The position numbers and the translations under genes are program-made. A stretch of 64,000 nt of DNA from assembly GCF_964340395.1 (NCBI RefSeq), contig NC_135555.1, forward strand, positions 12,961,246 through 13,025,245, in the 5' to 3' direction. The notes beneath the pieces were generated by a model that worked only from the letters and a program-made list of their open reading frames with translations, did no database searches and was not told the origin of the DNA. Positions 14,873 to 25,954 of this stretch are shown one piece after another (within the stretch, counting starts at the first letter, position 1; each line of letters begins with the position of its first letter). Source of the DNA: Glandiceps talaboti. Its lineage: Eukaryota > Hemichordata > Enteropneusta > Spengelidae.

Positions 14873-14905
14873 CTCACTCACTCACTCACTCACTCACTCA
14901 CTCAC
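14873..14905. repeat. (ACTC)n microsatellite
   Basis: About eight perfect copies of the tetranucleotide ACTC. Confidence 0.95.
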
Positions 14906-16653
14906 TTTGGAGTTTTGACTCAAACTCAAGTAAATGTCATTGTACAGAAGTGAACTTGAGACAGCATAAAGGGTCACTATGAGAAGTTCAAACTAAGTAG
15001 ATTTTACTTTCATTCTTGCAAACCAGAATAGGCTTTTCCGCTATAAAGCAACAAGAAACAATACTCTGGTAGTAGTGTACATTTGCCGTAAAGCAGTGTT
15101 GTATTACGACAAGTAACTTGTGTGTCAGATTTACGGCATCAAAGTCTGGCTTCATGACATTCCCATAGAAGCCTTTAATACCGTCGTTGGTCTCGTATAC
15201 GGTGTAATGTCACGTGTTTAACCAGTCTAGCGGTCTCCTGTACCTAATACCGCATCTCTAGGCCTTTTTGAAAAGGGTTGGAACTTGAACAGCAAATAGG
15301 AAAAATAAAGAATGTGTTAATATGTATACTCTAATACCTAAATACAAATTGTTTTGGGTACAATGCAATGACTGACTTCTTGTCGCCTTGTTTCTCCTTC
15401 AGAAAGAAGATTAATTCAGATTTATGTCACAGAACCTGTACTGACATTATCAAAGTACACTAGCCTGTTTTACGGCGCTGTTGAGATACATCGTTAGCCA
15501 TACCTCCCTAGCTCTCGCATCAAAATGATGCGAGGTTTAAAGTATACACTATCTAACGAGCAAACTTTTGCAGTGCAAACGCAGTCATATATTATAAAAT
15601 TTCGATTTAATCATTTTTTTCTTTAAAACTAACGTGTGACGATTACAATTCTTCTCCTACTTGACACGAGTTCACAAGGGCGAGGCCAGAACCAGTAGCG
15701 AAAGATATAGATATCTATGTAAAGCAGACTAAGTATACCACAACTGTCAATCATGAACTACTTAGCCATCATCCTCCATAAACAACATCGCCTGCTCGAC
15801 GCTATACAACTGTATCTCAGGTCAGAATCTGCAGTGTAAAACATTGTTGGAGTAATTTTCTACCCCCCACATCGAATACATGTGATATAGATGCCATCAA
15901 TTTAAAACCTGTAATTATTCAATTTGTGCAACCACTGTATCCAGACAACTCAAGATGATATACTGAGATTTCTGTAAGGTTAGAATTATGATATATTTCC
16001 AAGGCTTATTCGTTATTATGTTATCCTGGTGTGTAATGACGTATAAAGCGGGTCATAAAACCGACTTTCATCATTTCTAATGTCGGCAGCGATATAAAAT
16101 TTGATGGGTTCACGGTACATACAGGGAACTGTGTTTTCCATCCCGGTAACAAATGAATCCGATTTCCCCCATTCCCTAACGAACAATCCAATTTAGATTT
16201 TGATATATCAACGAAACACAGTCTATTCAAAGCCTTAGTTATAATAAATGAATTGTCTATCGACACCATGTGTGATATTCAGGTGGGCAGTCCGATGGGA
16301 CATTCGCAGAGCACACGCAGTCTAATGAAATCAGTTGGGTCGAAGCATTTGTATCAATGAAATTATCATAAAGGACAAACAAACGTGATATGAACCCCTG
16401 AAGGCAAAAGAATGTGACGCAAATGGCGTTCAACCTTTGCATCTTATGCACTGTTGCTGAAGGGTATATTTCTCTTGAACAATACATTTGTCTTTATTTC
16501 AGCAAAGGAACAAATTGAGTTTTTGTCGGAAATCTTGATCGTACTCAAGACGAAGAAAAGCTCTTTGCAAACTGTACAGTCAGATGATGTAGTCATCGTA
16601 TCGTTCCTGTTCAGGTGAATTAAATGTTTTTCTAGCTCAGTTCAACAAACGTA

Positions 16654-16689
16654 GGTTGGTTGGTTGGTTGGTTGGTTGGTTGGTTGGTT
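16654..16689. repeat. (TTGG)n microsatellite
   Basis: About nine copies of TTGG in a row. Confidence 0.95.
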
Positions 16690-19234
16690 ATATGGTTTAG
16701 ACGTGGGTATATAATTTTAATTTGAGGTTCTACTATGCTTTTCTACTGAAAAAAAATTATTAGAAACAACATAGCCCAAGTCTGGGTTTTGTAACTCGCC
16801 TAAACTGTGTAAAAGATTTGTTAGTGTAACACGTACAGGAAGTTATTTTTTTAAACTGAGTGAACACAAGAAACCACTTTTAATCACACGTAAAACAAGT
16901 AATCAAACAGTTTATTGTGCTATCTCTATGTATGTACCGGCAAGCAAGATGTGCAGACCGGACGTGACGTTGTAATTACGTCTGTTTACCAATTTTATTT
17001 AACAAATCACTTCCTGTATAATGTACAATAACAAACCACATTTTTACAAATTCGTTAGTTTTTAGAGTTTTTAGTCTTATTGCGTCACAAACACGAACTT
17101 GATCTATGTTGTTTCACATAGTGCTTTCAAGTAGAAAAACATGGTAAAAGTTGCTTTATTCATTATTTCTCGTCCATATAAGGTCAGGAAAATGTTGCAA
17201 TTATTATTGCAAAGGTTATCCGACGTGTGATGTCTCGTTTCTGCAAATTGCTACCCACGTTACACGTTAATGACATGATATCAATAAAGATTAATGTAGT
17301 GTAAGAACACATTCAAATTTCAATGCTATCGAAGTTATTCATTCAACGCCGTTTCCCCCACCAAATTAAAAATCTAGTTGCAAATAACCTCGGTTCACTC
17401 TGTTCATTGTCCACGGCCTTTCCTTCAAGAGTTTACGGGAACAAAACTTGTTTTTTTCTGGAGAGTAAAGCACGTCGGTGATGTAGTCTTGAATTTACGA
17501 GGGTTCATTGTCACATTAATCTGTGTTGGGTCACGTAAAGCTTGTTACAACCTAATTGCCGCCAAACAAGTACTGGATCTGACAAACCTTCATTACTGAA
17601 GAGATAACACTATATAGGAATACGTGAACCAATTAGTAAAAGAACAGATACATTTAATTGTGACAACCCATACCTATCGCTAACTGCTTCTAAGTCATGT
17701 ACGATTTTCTATCAGTAATTTTACGACAAATATAAGTTAGAAAAGAAAACTGACATTATTATTAAAAGTTATAGGATCAAAATGTTTTGCCTTTATCTGT
17801 TCATATTTATTTATTCATATATCAATTTGTATTATGAGCTAGATTGTACATTTTTATTAGGCTTCAAAGATTGAATTAGGCATTGTGTCGCCACTGAAAA
17901 TCAATATTATATGCGTGTTTGTTGAATAATAGAATATGATAATATGTAATAAGTTCTGCTAATGAATGTTGAGTTATGTCTTAATCAATAAAAACAGACA
18001 ATTAGTCGGACAGTTATGGTTTAGTTATGAACATTCGGTGTTAGACAACTATAAAACTAGGGAACATGTCTTCTTAAGCTCAAAACACTCGCATAATAAG
18101 GAGATTTTGGATATGGGTAAAATGTTCTTCGAATGTCACGACATCTGTATTAAATGACGTTTATATCGGCTCGTGTCATTACTGATATAGCTTCCGTACG
18201 AGGGTCTATTTTGGAAGTATCTTTTCACTCAGCCAATGTGAACATGGTATCATTAGTGTTTTTCACCACACTTCATTATTTAAAACCGTTAGCCATGTGG
18301 AAAATTCATATAAAAATATATCACCAGTCGATGTTCGGGGTTATTTCAGTATAGGTCACATTTCAATATACGACCAACTATGTCACATCCGGGAATTTTT
18401 ACACAACCAAAATAATATAGGCACCATGTGACACATTCAGCCAATCAACTTCTACACATGGTATCCTTGAAAAATATTGACAATTCTCAGGCCGAGTGGA
18501 GAGAATGCATGCTTGCCAGGTCTTGTACCCAACCTACTAGAAAGGCTGTTACTGATACGTATCGAATGAAATGTTTCTTTTTGATATAGCAGACAAAAAT
18601 CATCTCTCAAGTTTTTATGATGATATTATGAACATTATATCCGCCTTTGAGAATCACTTCACGCAGGAAAGCTAGTAGGACTTCCAAATCTGATTAAAAT
18701 CCGAGGAGACTTGACTATTTTTTCCTAAATTTGCAGTCCACTGCGTATGTTCTCTGCGTTCTCTTTTGTATATAAATACGTCGAGAATCGATCTCCTCCT
18801 TGATCAAAATTTTAATCAAATTGAAGCCTTCTGGGACTAATTCGGATACTTTAAGTCCAATTTTAACTTTCAACATGTGTTAGCAATTCAAGTTTTCTAT
18901 ACATGTGATGCAATTACAGATGTCGGAAAATGGCTGAAAATTTAATCTGTTGATGGATTGTCTCACATTGTCACATAGGCAAAGAGCGAATTTATCTCCT
19001 ATCCTTTGAAGGAAAGGTCTCAAGTGTAAAAGGGATGTGCATGAATTACTATACAATGGATGATTTTAGTCGTACTCTCAGTGGAATCCACTACTGTAAT
19101 GTTATCACACACTGAGAACACAAGTCATTAAACTTTCATTTTTTTCAGTGCCATTCATCATACACTGTTACCCTACGTCTGACCGTAGTAAATCAAGATA
19201 TGTATTTACAATTCAATAGTTAGATTACCTGAAA

Positions 19235-19688
19235 CAGAATGTCACGTTAAAATGTAGTAATGACAGAAATCTTACTGTCATTGCTACATTTTTATCGTCT
19301 GACTCCACAAAAATCCTGCCAACAATGTTACACTTTATCGTCTGGTTTGATAAAAATCTTACCAACATTGCTACATTTTTATCGTCTGGCGCCACAAAAA
19401 TCTTACCAACAATGCTACTTTTTATCGTCTGGCCCGATAAAAAATCTTACCAACATTGTTACATTTTCTTTTCATGACATCATTATCGTAACATACTGTG
19501 GCTAAATACGATGGAAGCCTGAAATCAAGTATTGGCAGTGATCTAAGGATAATGGCAGGTCAAACAAAGGACAGTGTAGCAATGTTGGTAAGATTTTACG
19601 TCAGACGACGAAAGGTCGAAGCTGCCATGCTACACTTTAAAATAGAAAGATTCAATGAATACAGTTTCTTACTACATTTTGTCTAAAT
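19235..19688. mobile_element. Family B inverted-repeat element, copy 3
   Basis: The left array (about 19,265-19,475) has five copies of a ~44-bp unit containing AAAATCTTACCAACATTGCT, then ACATTTTTATCGTCTGG and a variable CCACA/GATAA junction. At 19,575-19,645 the unit appears inverted (TGTAGCAATGTTGGTAAGAT then CAGACGACGAAA). This copy preserves the unit best. The foldback element at 19,698 begins at its right edge, so its own right end may have been cut off or lie beyond 24,227. Confidence 0.7.
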
Positions 19689-19697
19689 GAAATGAAC
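19689..19697 (+). repeat. Target-site duplication, left copy (GAAATGAAC)
   Basis: The 9 bp immediately before the GGGTGACCC terminus are identical to the 9 bp immediately after the opposite terminus at 24,219-24,227. Nine-base duplications are typical of MULE/Foldback-type insertion. Confidence 0.95.
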
Positions 19698-21924
19698 GGG
19701 TGACCCTAAAACCAATGACAACCTGAATGACGGAAAACGAATGACAGCATTTCTAGGTGGTAAACAGTGGAATGACACCCTTTTCTACATTCAGTTAGTT
19801 GAATGACACCCTCTGCACTGTAGAACCACTGGAATGACAGCCGCCACTCTATAAAATAAGTGGAATGACAGCATTTTCAATGCTTTAGAACTGGAATGAC
19901 AGCATTTCTAGGTGGTAAACAGTGGAATGACACCCTTTTCTACATTCAGTTAGTTGAATGACACCCTCTACACTGTAGAACCAGTGGAATGACAGCCGCC
20001 ACTCTATAAAATAAGTGGAATGACAGCATTTTCAATGCTTTAGAACTGGAATGACAGCATTTCTAGGTGGTAAACAGTGGAATGACACCCTTTTCTACAT
20101 TCAGTTAGTTGAATGACACCCTCTACACTGTAGAACCAGTGGAATGACAGCCGCCACTCTATAAAATAAGTGGAATGACAGCATTTTCAATGCTTTAGAA
20201 CTGGAATGACAGCATTTCTAGGTGGTAAACAGTGGAATGACACCCATTTCTACATTCAGTTAGTTGAATGACACCCTCTGCACTGTAGAACCACTGGAAT
20301 GACAGCCGCCACTCTATAAAATAAGTGGAATGACAGCATTTTTAATGCTTTGGAACTGGAATGACAGCATTTCTAGGTGGTAAACAGTAGAATGACACCC
20401 TTTTCTACATTCAGTTAGTTGAATGACACCCTCTACACTGTAGAACCAGTGGAATGACAGCCGCCACTCTATAAAATAAGTGGAATGACAGCATTTTCAA
20501 TGCTTTAGAACTGGAATGACAGCATTTCTAGGTGGTAAACAGTGGAATGACACCCTTTTCTACATTCAGTTAGTTGAATGACACCCTCTACACTGTAGAA
20601 CCACTGGAATGACAGCCGCCACTCTATAAAATAAGTGGAATGACAGCATTTTCAATGCTTTAGAACTGGAATGACAGCATTTCTAGGTGGTAAACAGTGG
20701 AATGACACCCTTTTCTACATTCAGTTAGTTGAATGACACCCTCTGCACTGTAAAACCAGTGGAATGACAGCCGCCACTCTATAAAATAAGTGGAATGACA
20801 GCACTTTCAACGCTTTAGAACTGGAATGACAGCATTTCTAGGTGGTAAACAGTGGAATGACACCCTTTTCTACATTCAGTTAGTTGAATGACACCCTCTG
20901 CACTGTAGAACCACTGGAATGACAGCCGCCACTCTATAAAATAAGTGGAATGACAGCATTTTCAATGCTTTAGAACTGGAATGACAGCATTTCTAGGTGG
21001 TAAACAGTGGAATGACACCCTTTTCTACATTCAGTTAGTTGAATGACACACTCTGCACTGTAGAACCACTGGAATGACAGCCGCCACTCTATAAAATAAG
21101 TGGAATGACAGCATTTTTAATGCTTTGGAACTGGAATGACAGCATTTCTAGGTGGTAAACAGTGGAATGACACCCTTTTCTACATTCAGTTAGTTGAATG
21201 ACACCCTCTACACTGTAGAACCAGTGGAATGACAGCCGCCACTCTATAAAATAAGTGGAATGACAGCATTTTCAATGCTTTAGAACTGGAATGACAGCAT
21301 TTCTAGGTGGTAAACAGTGGAATGACACCCTTTTCTACATTCAATTAGTTGAATGACACCCTCTACACTGTAGAACCACTGGAATGACAGCCGCCACTCT
21401 ATAAAATAAGTGGAATGACAGCATTTTCAATGCTTTAGAACTGGAATGACAGCATTTCTAGGTGGTAAACAGTGGAATGACACCCTTTTCTACATTCAGT
21501 TAGTTGAATGACACACTCTGCACTGTAGAACCACTGGAATGACAGCCGCCACTCTATAAAATAAGTGGAATGACAGCATTTTTGTAATGCTTTGGAACTG
21601 GAATGACAGCATTTCTAGGTGGTAAACAGTGGAATGACACCCTTTTCTACATTCAGTTAGTTGAATGACACCCTCTACACTGTAGAACCACTGGAATGAC
21701 AGCCGCCACTCTATAAAATAAGTGGAATGACAGCATTTTTAATGCTTTGGAACTGGAATGACAGCATTTCTAGGTGGTAAACAGTGGAATGACACCCTTT
21801 TCTACATTCAGTTAGTTGAATGCCACCGTCTGCACTGTAAAACCAGTGGAATGACAGCCGCCACTCTATAAAATAAGTAGAATGACAGCATTTTTAATGC
21901 TTTGGAACTGGAATGACAGCATTT
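19698..21924 (+). repeat. Left arm: 14 tandem 155-bp units
   Basis: The period is exactly 155 bp (for example the repeated ATGACAGCATTTC at 19,741 and 19,896). The five subunits continue after the (G)GAATGACA start with GCATTTCTAGGTGG, CCCTTTTCTACATTC, CCCTCTRCACTGTAG, GCCGCCACTCTATAA and GCATTTTCAATGC. A subset of units carries TTTTTAATGCTTTGG in the fifth subunit. One unit near 21,583 has a 3-bp insertion there. Confidence 0.97.
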
Positions 21925-24218
21925 ACACTGTAGAGGGTGTCATTCAACTAACGGAATGTAGAAAAGGGTGTCATTCCACTGTTTACCACCTAGCAATGCG
22001 GTCATTCCAGTTCTAAAGCATTAAAAATGCTGTCATTCCACTTATTTTATAGAGTGGCGGCTGTCATTCCACTGGTTCTACAGTGTAGAGGGTGTCATTC
22101 AACTAACTGAATGTAGAAAAGGGTGTCATTCCACTGTTTACCACCTAGAAATGCTGTCATTCCAGTTCTAAAGCATTGAAAATGCTGTCATTCCACTTAT
22201 TTTATAGAGTGGCGGCTGTCATTCCACTGGTTCTACAGTGCAAAGGGTGTCATTCAACTAACTGAATGTAGAAAAGGGTGTCATTCCACTGTTTACCACC
22301 TAGAAATGCTGTCATTCCAGTTCTAAAGCATTGAAAATGCTGTCATTCCACTTATTTTATAGAGTGGCGGCTGTCATTCCAGTGGTTCTACAGTGCAGAG
22401 GGTGTCATTCAACTAACTGATTGTAGAAAAGGGTGTCATTCCACTGTTTACCACCTAGAAATGCTGTCATTCCAGTTCTAAAGCATTGAAAATGCTGTCA
22501 TTCCACTTATTTTATAGAGTGGCGGCTGTCATTCCAGTGGTTCTACAGTGCAGAGGGTGTCATTCAACTAATTGATTGTAGAAAAGGGTGTCATTCCACT
22601 GTTTATCACCTAGAAATGCTGTCATTCCAGTTCTAAAGCATTGAAAATGCTGTCATTCCACTTATTTTATAGAGTGGCGGCTGTCATTCCAGTGGTTCTA
22701 CAGTGCAGAGGGTGTCATTCAACTAACTGATTGTAGAAAAGGGTGTCATTCCACTGTTTATCACCTAGAAATGCTGTCATTCCAGTTCTAAAGCATTGAA
22801 AGTGCTGTCATTCCACTTATTTTATAGAGTGGCGGCTGTCATTCCAGTGGTTCTACAGTGCAGAGTGTGTTATTCAACTAACTGAATGTAGAAAAGGGTG
22901 TCATTCCACTGTTTACCACCTAGAAATGCTGTCATTCAAGTTCTAAAGCATTGAAAGTGCTGTCATTCCACTTATTTTATAGAGTGGCGGCTGTCATTCC
23001 ACTGGTTCTACAGTGCAAAGGGTGTCATTCAACTAACTGAATGTAGAAAAGGGTGTCATTCCACTGTTTACCACCTAGAAATGCTGTCATTCCAGTTCTA
23101 AAGCATTGAAAATGCTGTCATTCCACTTATTTTATAGAGTGGCGGCTGTCATTCCAGTGGTTCTACAGTGCAGAGTGTGTCATTCAACTAACTGAATGTA
23201 GAAAAGGGTGTCATTCCACTGTTTACCACCTAGAAATGCTGTCATTCCAGTTCTAAAGCATTGAAAATGCTGTCATTCCACTTATTTTATAGAGTGGCGG
23301 CTGTCATTCCAGTGGTTCTACAGTGCAGAGGGTGTCATTCAACTAACTGAATGTAGAAAAGGGTGTCATTCCACTGTTTACCACCTAGAAATGCTGTCAT
23401 TCCAGTTCTAAAGCATTGAAAGTGCTGTCATTCCACTTATTTCATAGAGTGGCGGCTGTCATTCCAGTGGTTCTACAGTGCAGAGGGTGTCATTCAACTA
23501 ACTGATTGTAGAAAAGGGTGTCATTCCACTGTTTACCACCTAGAAATGCTGTCATTCCAGTTCTAAAGCATTGAAAATGCTGTCATTCCACTTATTTTAT
23601 AGAGTGGCGGCTGTCATTCCAGTGGTTCTAAACTGCAGAGTGTGTCATTCTACTAACTGATCGTAGAAAAGGGTGTCATTCCACTGTTTACCACCTAGAA
23701 ATGCTGTCATTCCAGTTCTAAAGCATTGAAAATGCTGTCATTCCACTTATTTTATAGAGTGGCGGCTGTCATTCCAGTGGTTCTACAGTGCAGAGTGTGT
23801 CATTCAACTAACTGAATGTAGAAAAGGGTGTCATTCCACTGTTTACCACCTAGAAATGCTGTCATTCCAGTTCTAAAGCATTGAAAATGCTGTCATTCCA
23901 CTTATTTTATAGAGTGGCGGCTGTCATTCCAGTGGTTCTACAGTGCAGAGGGTGTCATTCAACTAACTGAATGTAGAAAAGGGTGTCATTCCACTGTTTA
24001 CCACCTAGAAATGCTGTCATTCCAGTTCTAAAGCATTGAAAGTGCTGTCATTCCACTTATTTTATAGAGTGGCGGCTGTCATTCCACTGGTTTTACAGTG
24101 CAGAGGGTGTCATTCAACTAACTGGATGTAGAAAAGGGTGTCATTCCACTGTTTACCACCTAGAAATGCTGTCATTCGTTTTCCGTCATTCAGGTTGTCA
24201 TTCGTTTTAGGGTCACCC
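21925..24218 (-). repeat. Right arm: 15 tandem 155-bp units, inverted
   Basis: The same 155-bp unit is read on the opposite strand (TGTCATTCC spacing of about 31 bp). Several units share variants hardly seen in the left arm, such as GATTGTAG in place of GAATGTAG and AAAGTGCTG in place of AAAATGCTG. The junction with the left arm has no spacer. The left arm breaks off within subunit 1 and the right arm starts within subunit 3. Confidence 0.97.
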
Positions 24219-24227
24219 GAAATGAAC
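24219..24227 (+). repeat. Target-site duplication, right copy (GAAATGAAC)
   Basis: A perfect copy of 19,689-19,697, directly after the terminal GGGTCACCC. Confidence 0.95.
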
Positions 24228-25790
24228 TAACGTGCCATCATGCATCAAAACATTAACACATGTGTGACTGTGGCTAGTTGCAGTACTTGAATTAAATGGT
24301 TTATTTTCAGACTAGATATAGCTAGAACTTGACGTGCGCTTTTGTTATCTTTAAGCTGAAGCATCTGTATGAAACAGAGCCAATGATGAATAGTAACGTG
24401 CAACGTGCTGTCGCACTGTAAGTGTAACTTGGTTGTACAATTTTTCCGAATTAGATGTATTGGGAATCAATGATATCAACATTTGTAAATCAATGTTATA
24501 GTTCATCCTTGAGAAAATGTATTTTGGGTTAATTTCCAGAGTTGTTTTGATTGATACCATGGTAACAGTAGCATTTTTTTTGGTTCAACTTACCTCGTGC
24601 ATGGTATGAATATATTTATCGCATCCTTGAAATATCCTATCAGTTTACTATAATGGTACTAACACACAACAGTATTACATTTAGCCACTGTTCTAAGATT
24701 TGAAATGACAAGAAAACTTTGCGAGACATGCTTTATGATTGGAAAAAATCACCTGTAAATCGAATGTAAACATACAAACATGTACACAAGTTTACAAATA
24801 ATTTAGTACGTCATTAAATTGCATTTCTGTGCGCACTGAAGCAAAATGACCCTGATTTTCTGAATTCATGTTGAGTACAATTTTTTTTCAAATCGAAATT
24901 TGAATTTGAAAAAAAGAAATGTTCTAGTCTTTTTTGGAAGCAAAGCTCAATATTGAGACAAAGACAAATGTATTGTTCCAGCGAAGTGAACCCTTCAGCA
25001 AAGGTTAAATGTCATGTACGTCACGTTGTATTGCCCTCATCAGGGTTCACACATGTATCACGTTTGTTTGTCCATTTTGATAAATAAACACAAATTATTT
25101 TCCTTGAGTAATTGAGTATCACAACGTTTCTGTTTTCCAGGAAATCATTGCCATGCTTTAACCATTATCAGTAAAAACAAAAATCTTTCCTATGTCTGGG
25201 AAATCATGTAATCACGTGCATCTTACGAGAAGTTGTCAACAGAGGGCAGTGTTTATAATAGTCAGATGTGAATATCTTCACACCACTGTTTCATAATCAT
25301 TATGTATCCGTTTTGTTTCAGTTGAAATGCAAATCTACAATTTGTAAATTGTTCCTATGATGGAAATACTTCAACTCTAAATTAAATTTATTTCCAAGAG
25401 TGGTTCTAATTTCTCGCTCTGCGTTTTTCAAATGGCATTATTATTTTAATTTGAAAATACAATAAATTTGATTTTAATACTGCTCGTTTTTGAGCACCAT
25501 CTACAACTGTGTATTCTACATTCTTCTTTTTTGACCCTTTTTACCATATATCATTAATGGTTGAATCACTTTGCCCGCTCAAAAATCCGTTAACGACTTG
25601 TAAGGTAAACAGTGGAACAACTTTGGCTTTCAACTCTTGGTGGCGCTGACACACAAGCTATACTAGTATCTCTGTTTGTCACCCGATCCGAGTTGTCAAA
25701 CTAAATATTTTCAGTGTGCGATGTAAACATTTTAGCTGACAAGAGATAGTCGCGTACGCTATGCTTGTAGTAGAATGATGGCTATTCCTT
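24228..25790. other. Non-coding, nothing recognised
   Basis: AT-rich. A strong minus-strand donor-like site (GAG then GTAAGTT) lies at 24,596-24,590. The frame before it is open for only about 16 codons, so I call no exon. Confidence 0.55.

Positions 25791-25954
<164 letters not shown>

Larger units (their letters stand above)
12650..19234. other. Intergenic or upstream region, nothing recognised apart from two microsatellites
   Basis: AT-rich with stops in all frames. The longest minus frames (16,487-16,257 and 16,269-16,021) have no recognisable domain. The few hundred bases above 12,650 would hold the promoter of the signal-peptide gene, but I see no clear TATA box. Confidence 0.5.
19698..24218. 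mobile_element. Complete foldback-type DNA transposable element, 4,521 bp
   Basis: The element begins GGGTGACCCTAAAAC and ends with the reverse complement. The outermost ~70 bp of the two ends differ at one position (C or G at position 16). It is flanked by the perfect 9-bp duplication GAAATGAAC. Inside there is no transposase and no unique core. The left arm (19,698-21,924) has 14 tandem 155-bp units and the right arm (21,925-24,218) has 15 units in the opposite orientation. Each unit is five related subrepeats of 30-32 bp starting (G)GAATGACA. From family knowledge, Drosophila Foldback elements share this architecture (long inverted arms of short tandem repeats, 9-bp duplications) and are linked to the MULE group. 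The family here is inferred from structure only, and a transposase must be supplied elsewhere. Confidence 0.93.

Noticed and set aside
16021-16487. Two overlapping minus-strand frames rich in Cys
   Set aside because: They are in different frames, have no cysteine pattern of a known module, and lack supporting splice signals.
19735-24180. Regular ~31-bp repeats resembling a CRISPR array
   Set aside because: There are no unique spacers, the units form 155-bp multiples in inverted arms, and the DNA is eukaryotic. The ends and target duplication show a transposable element.
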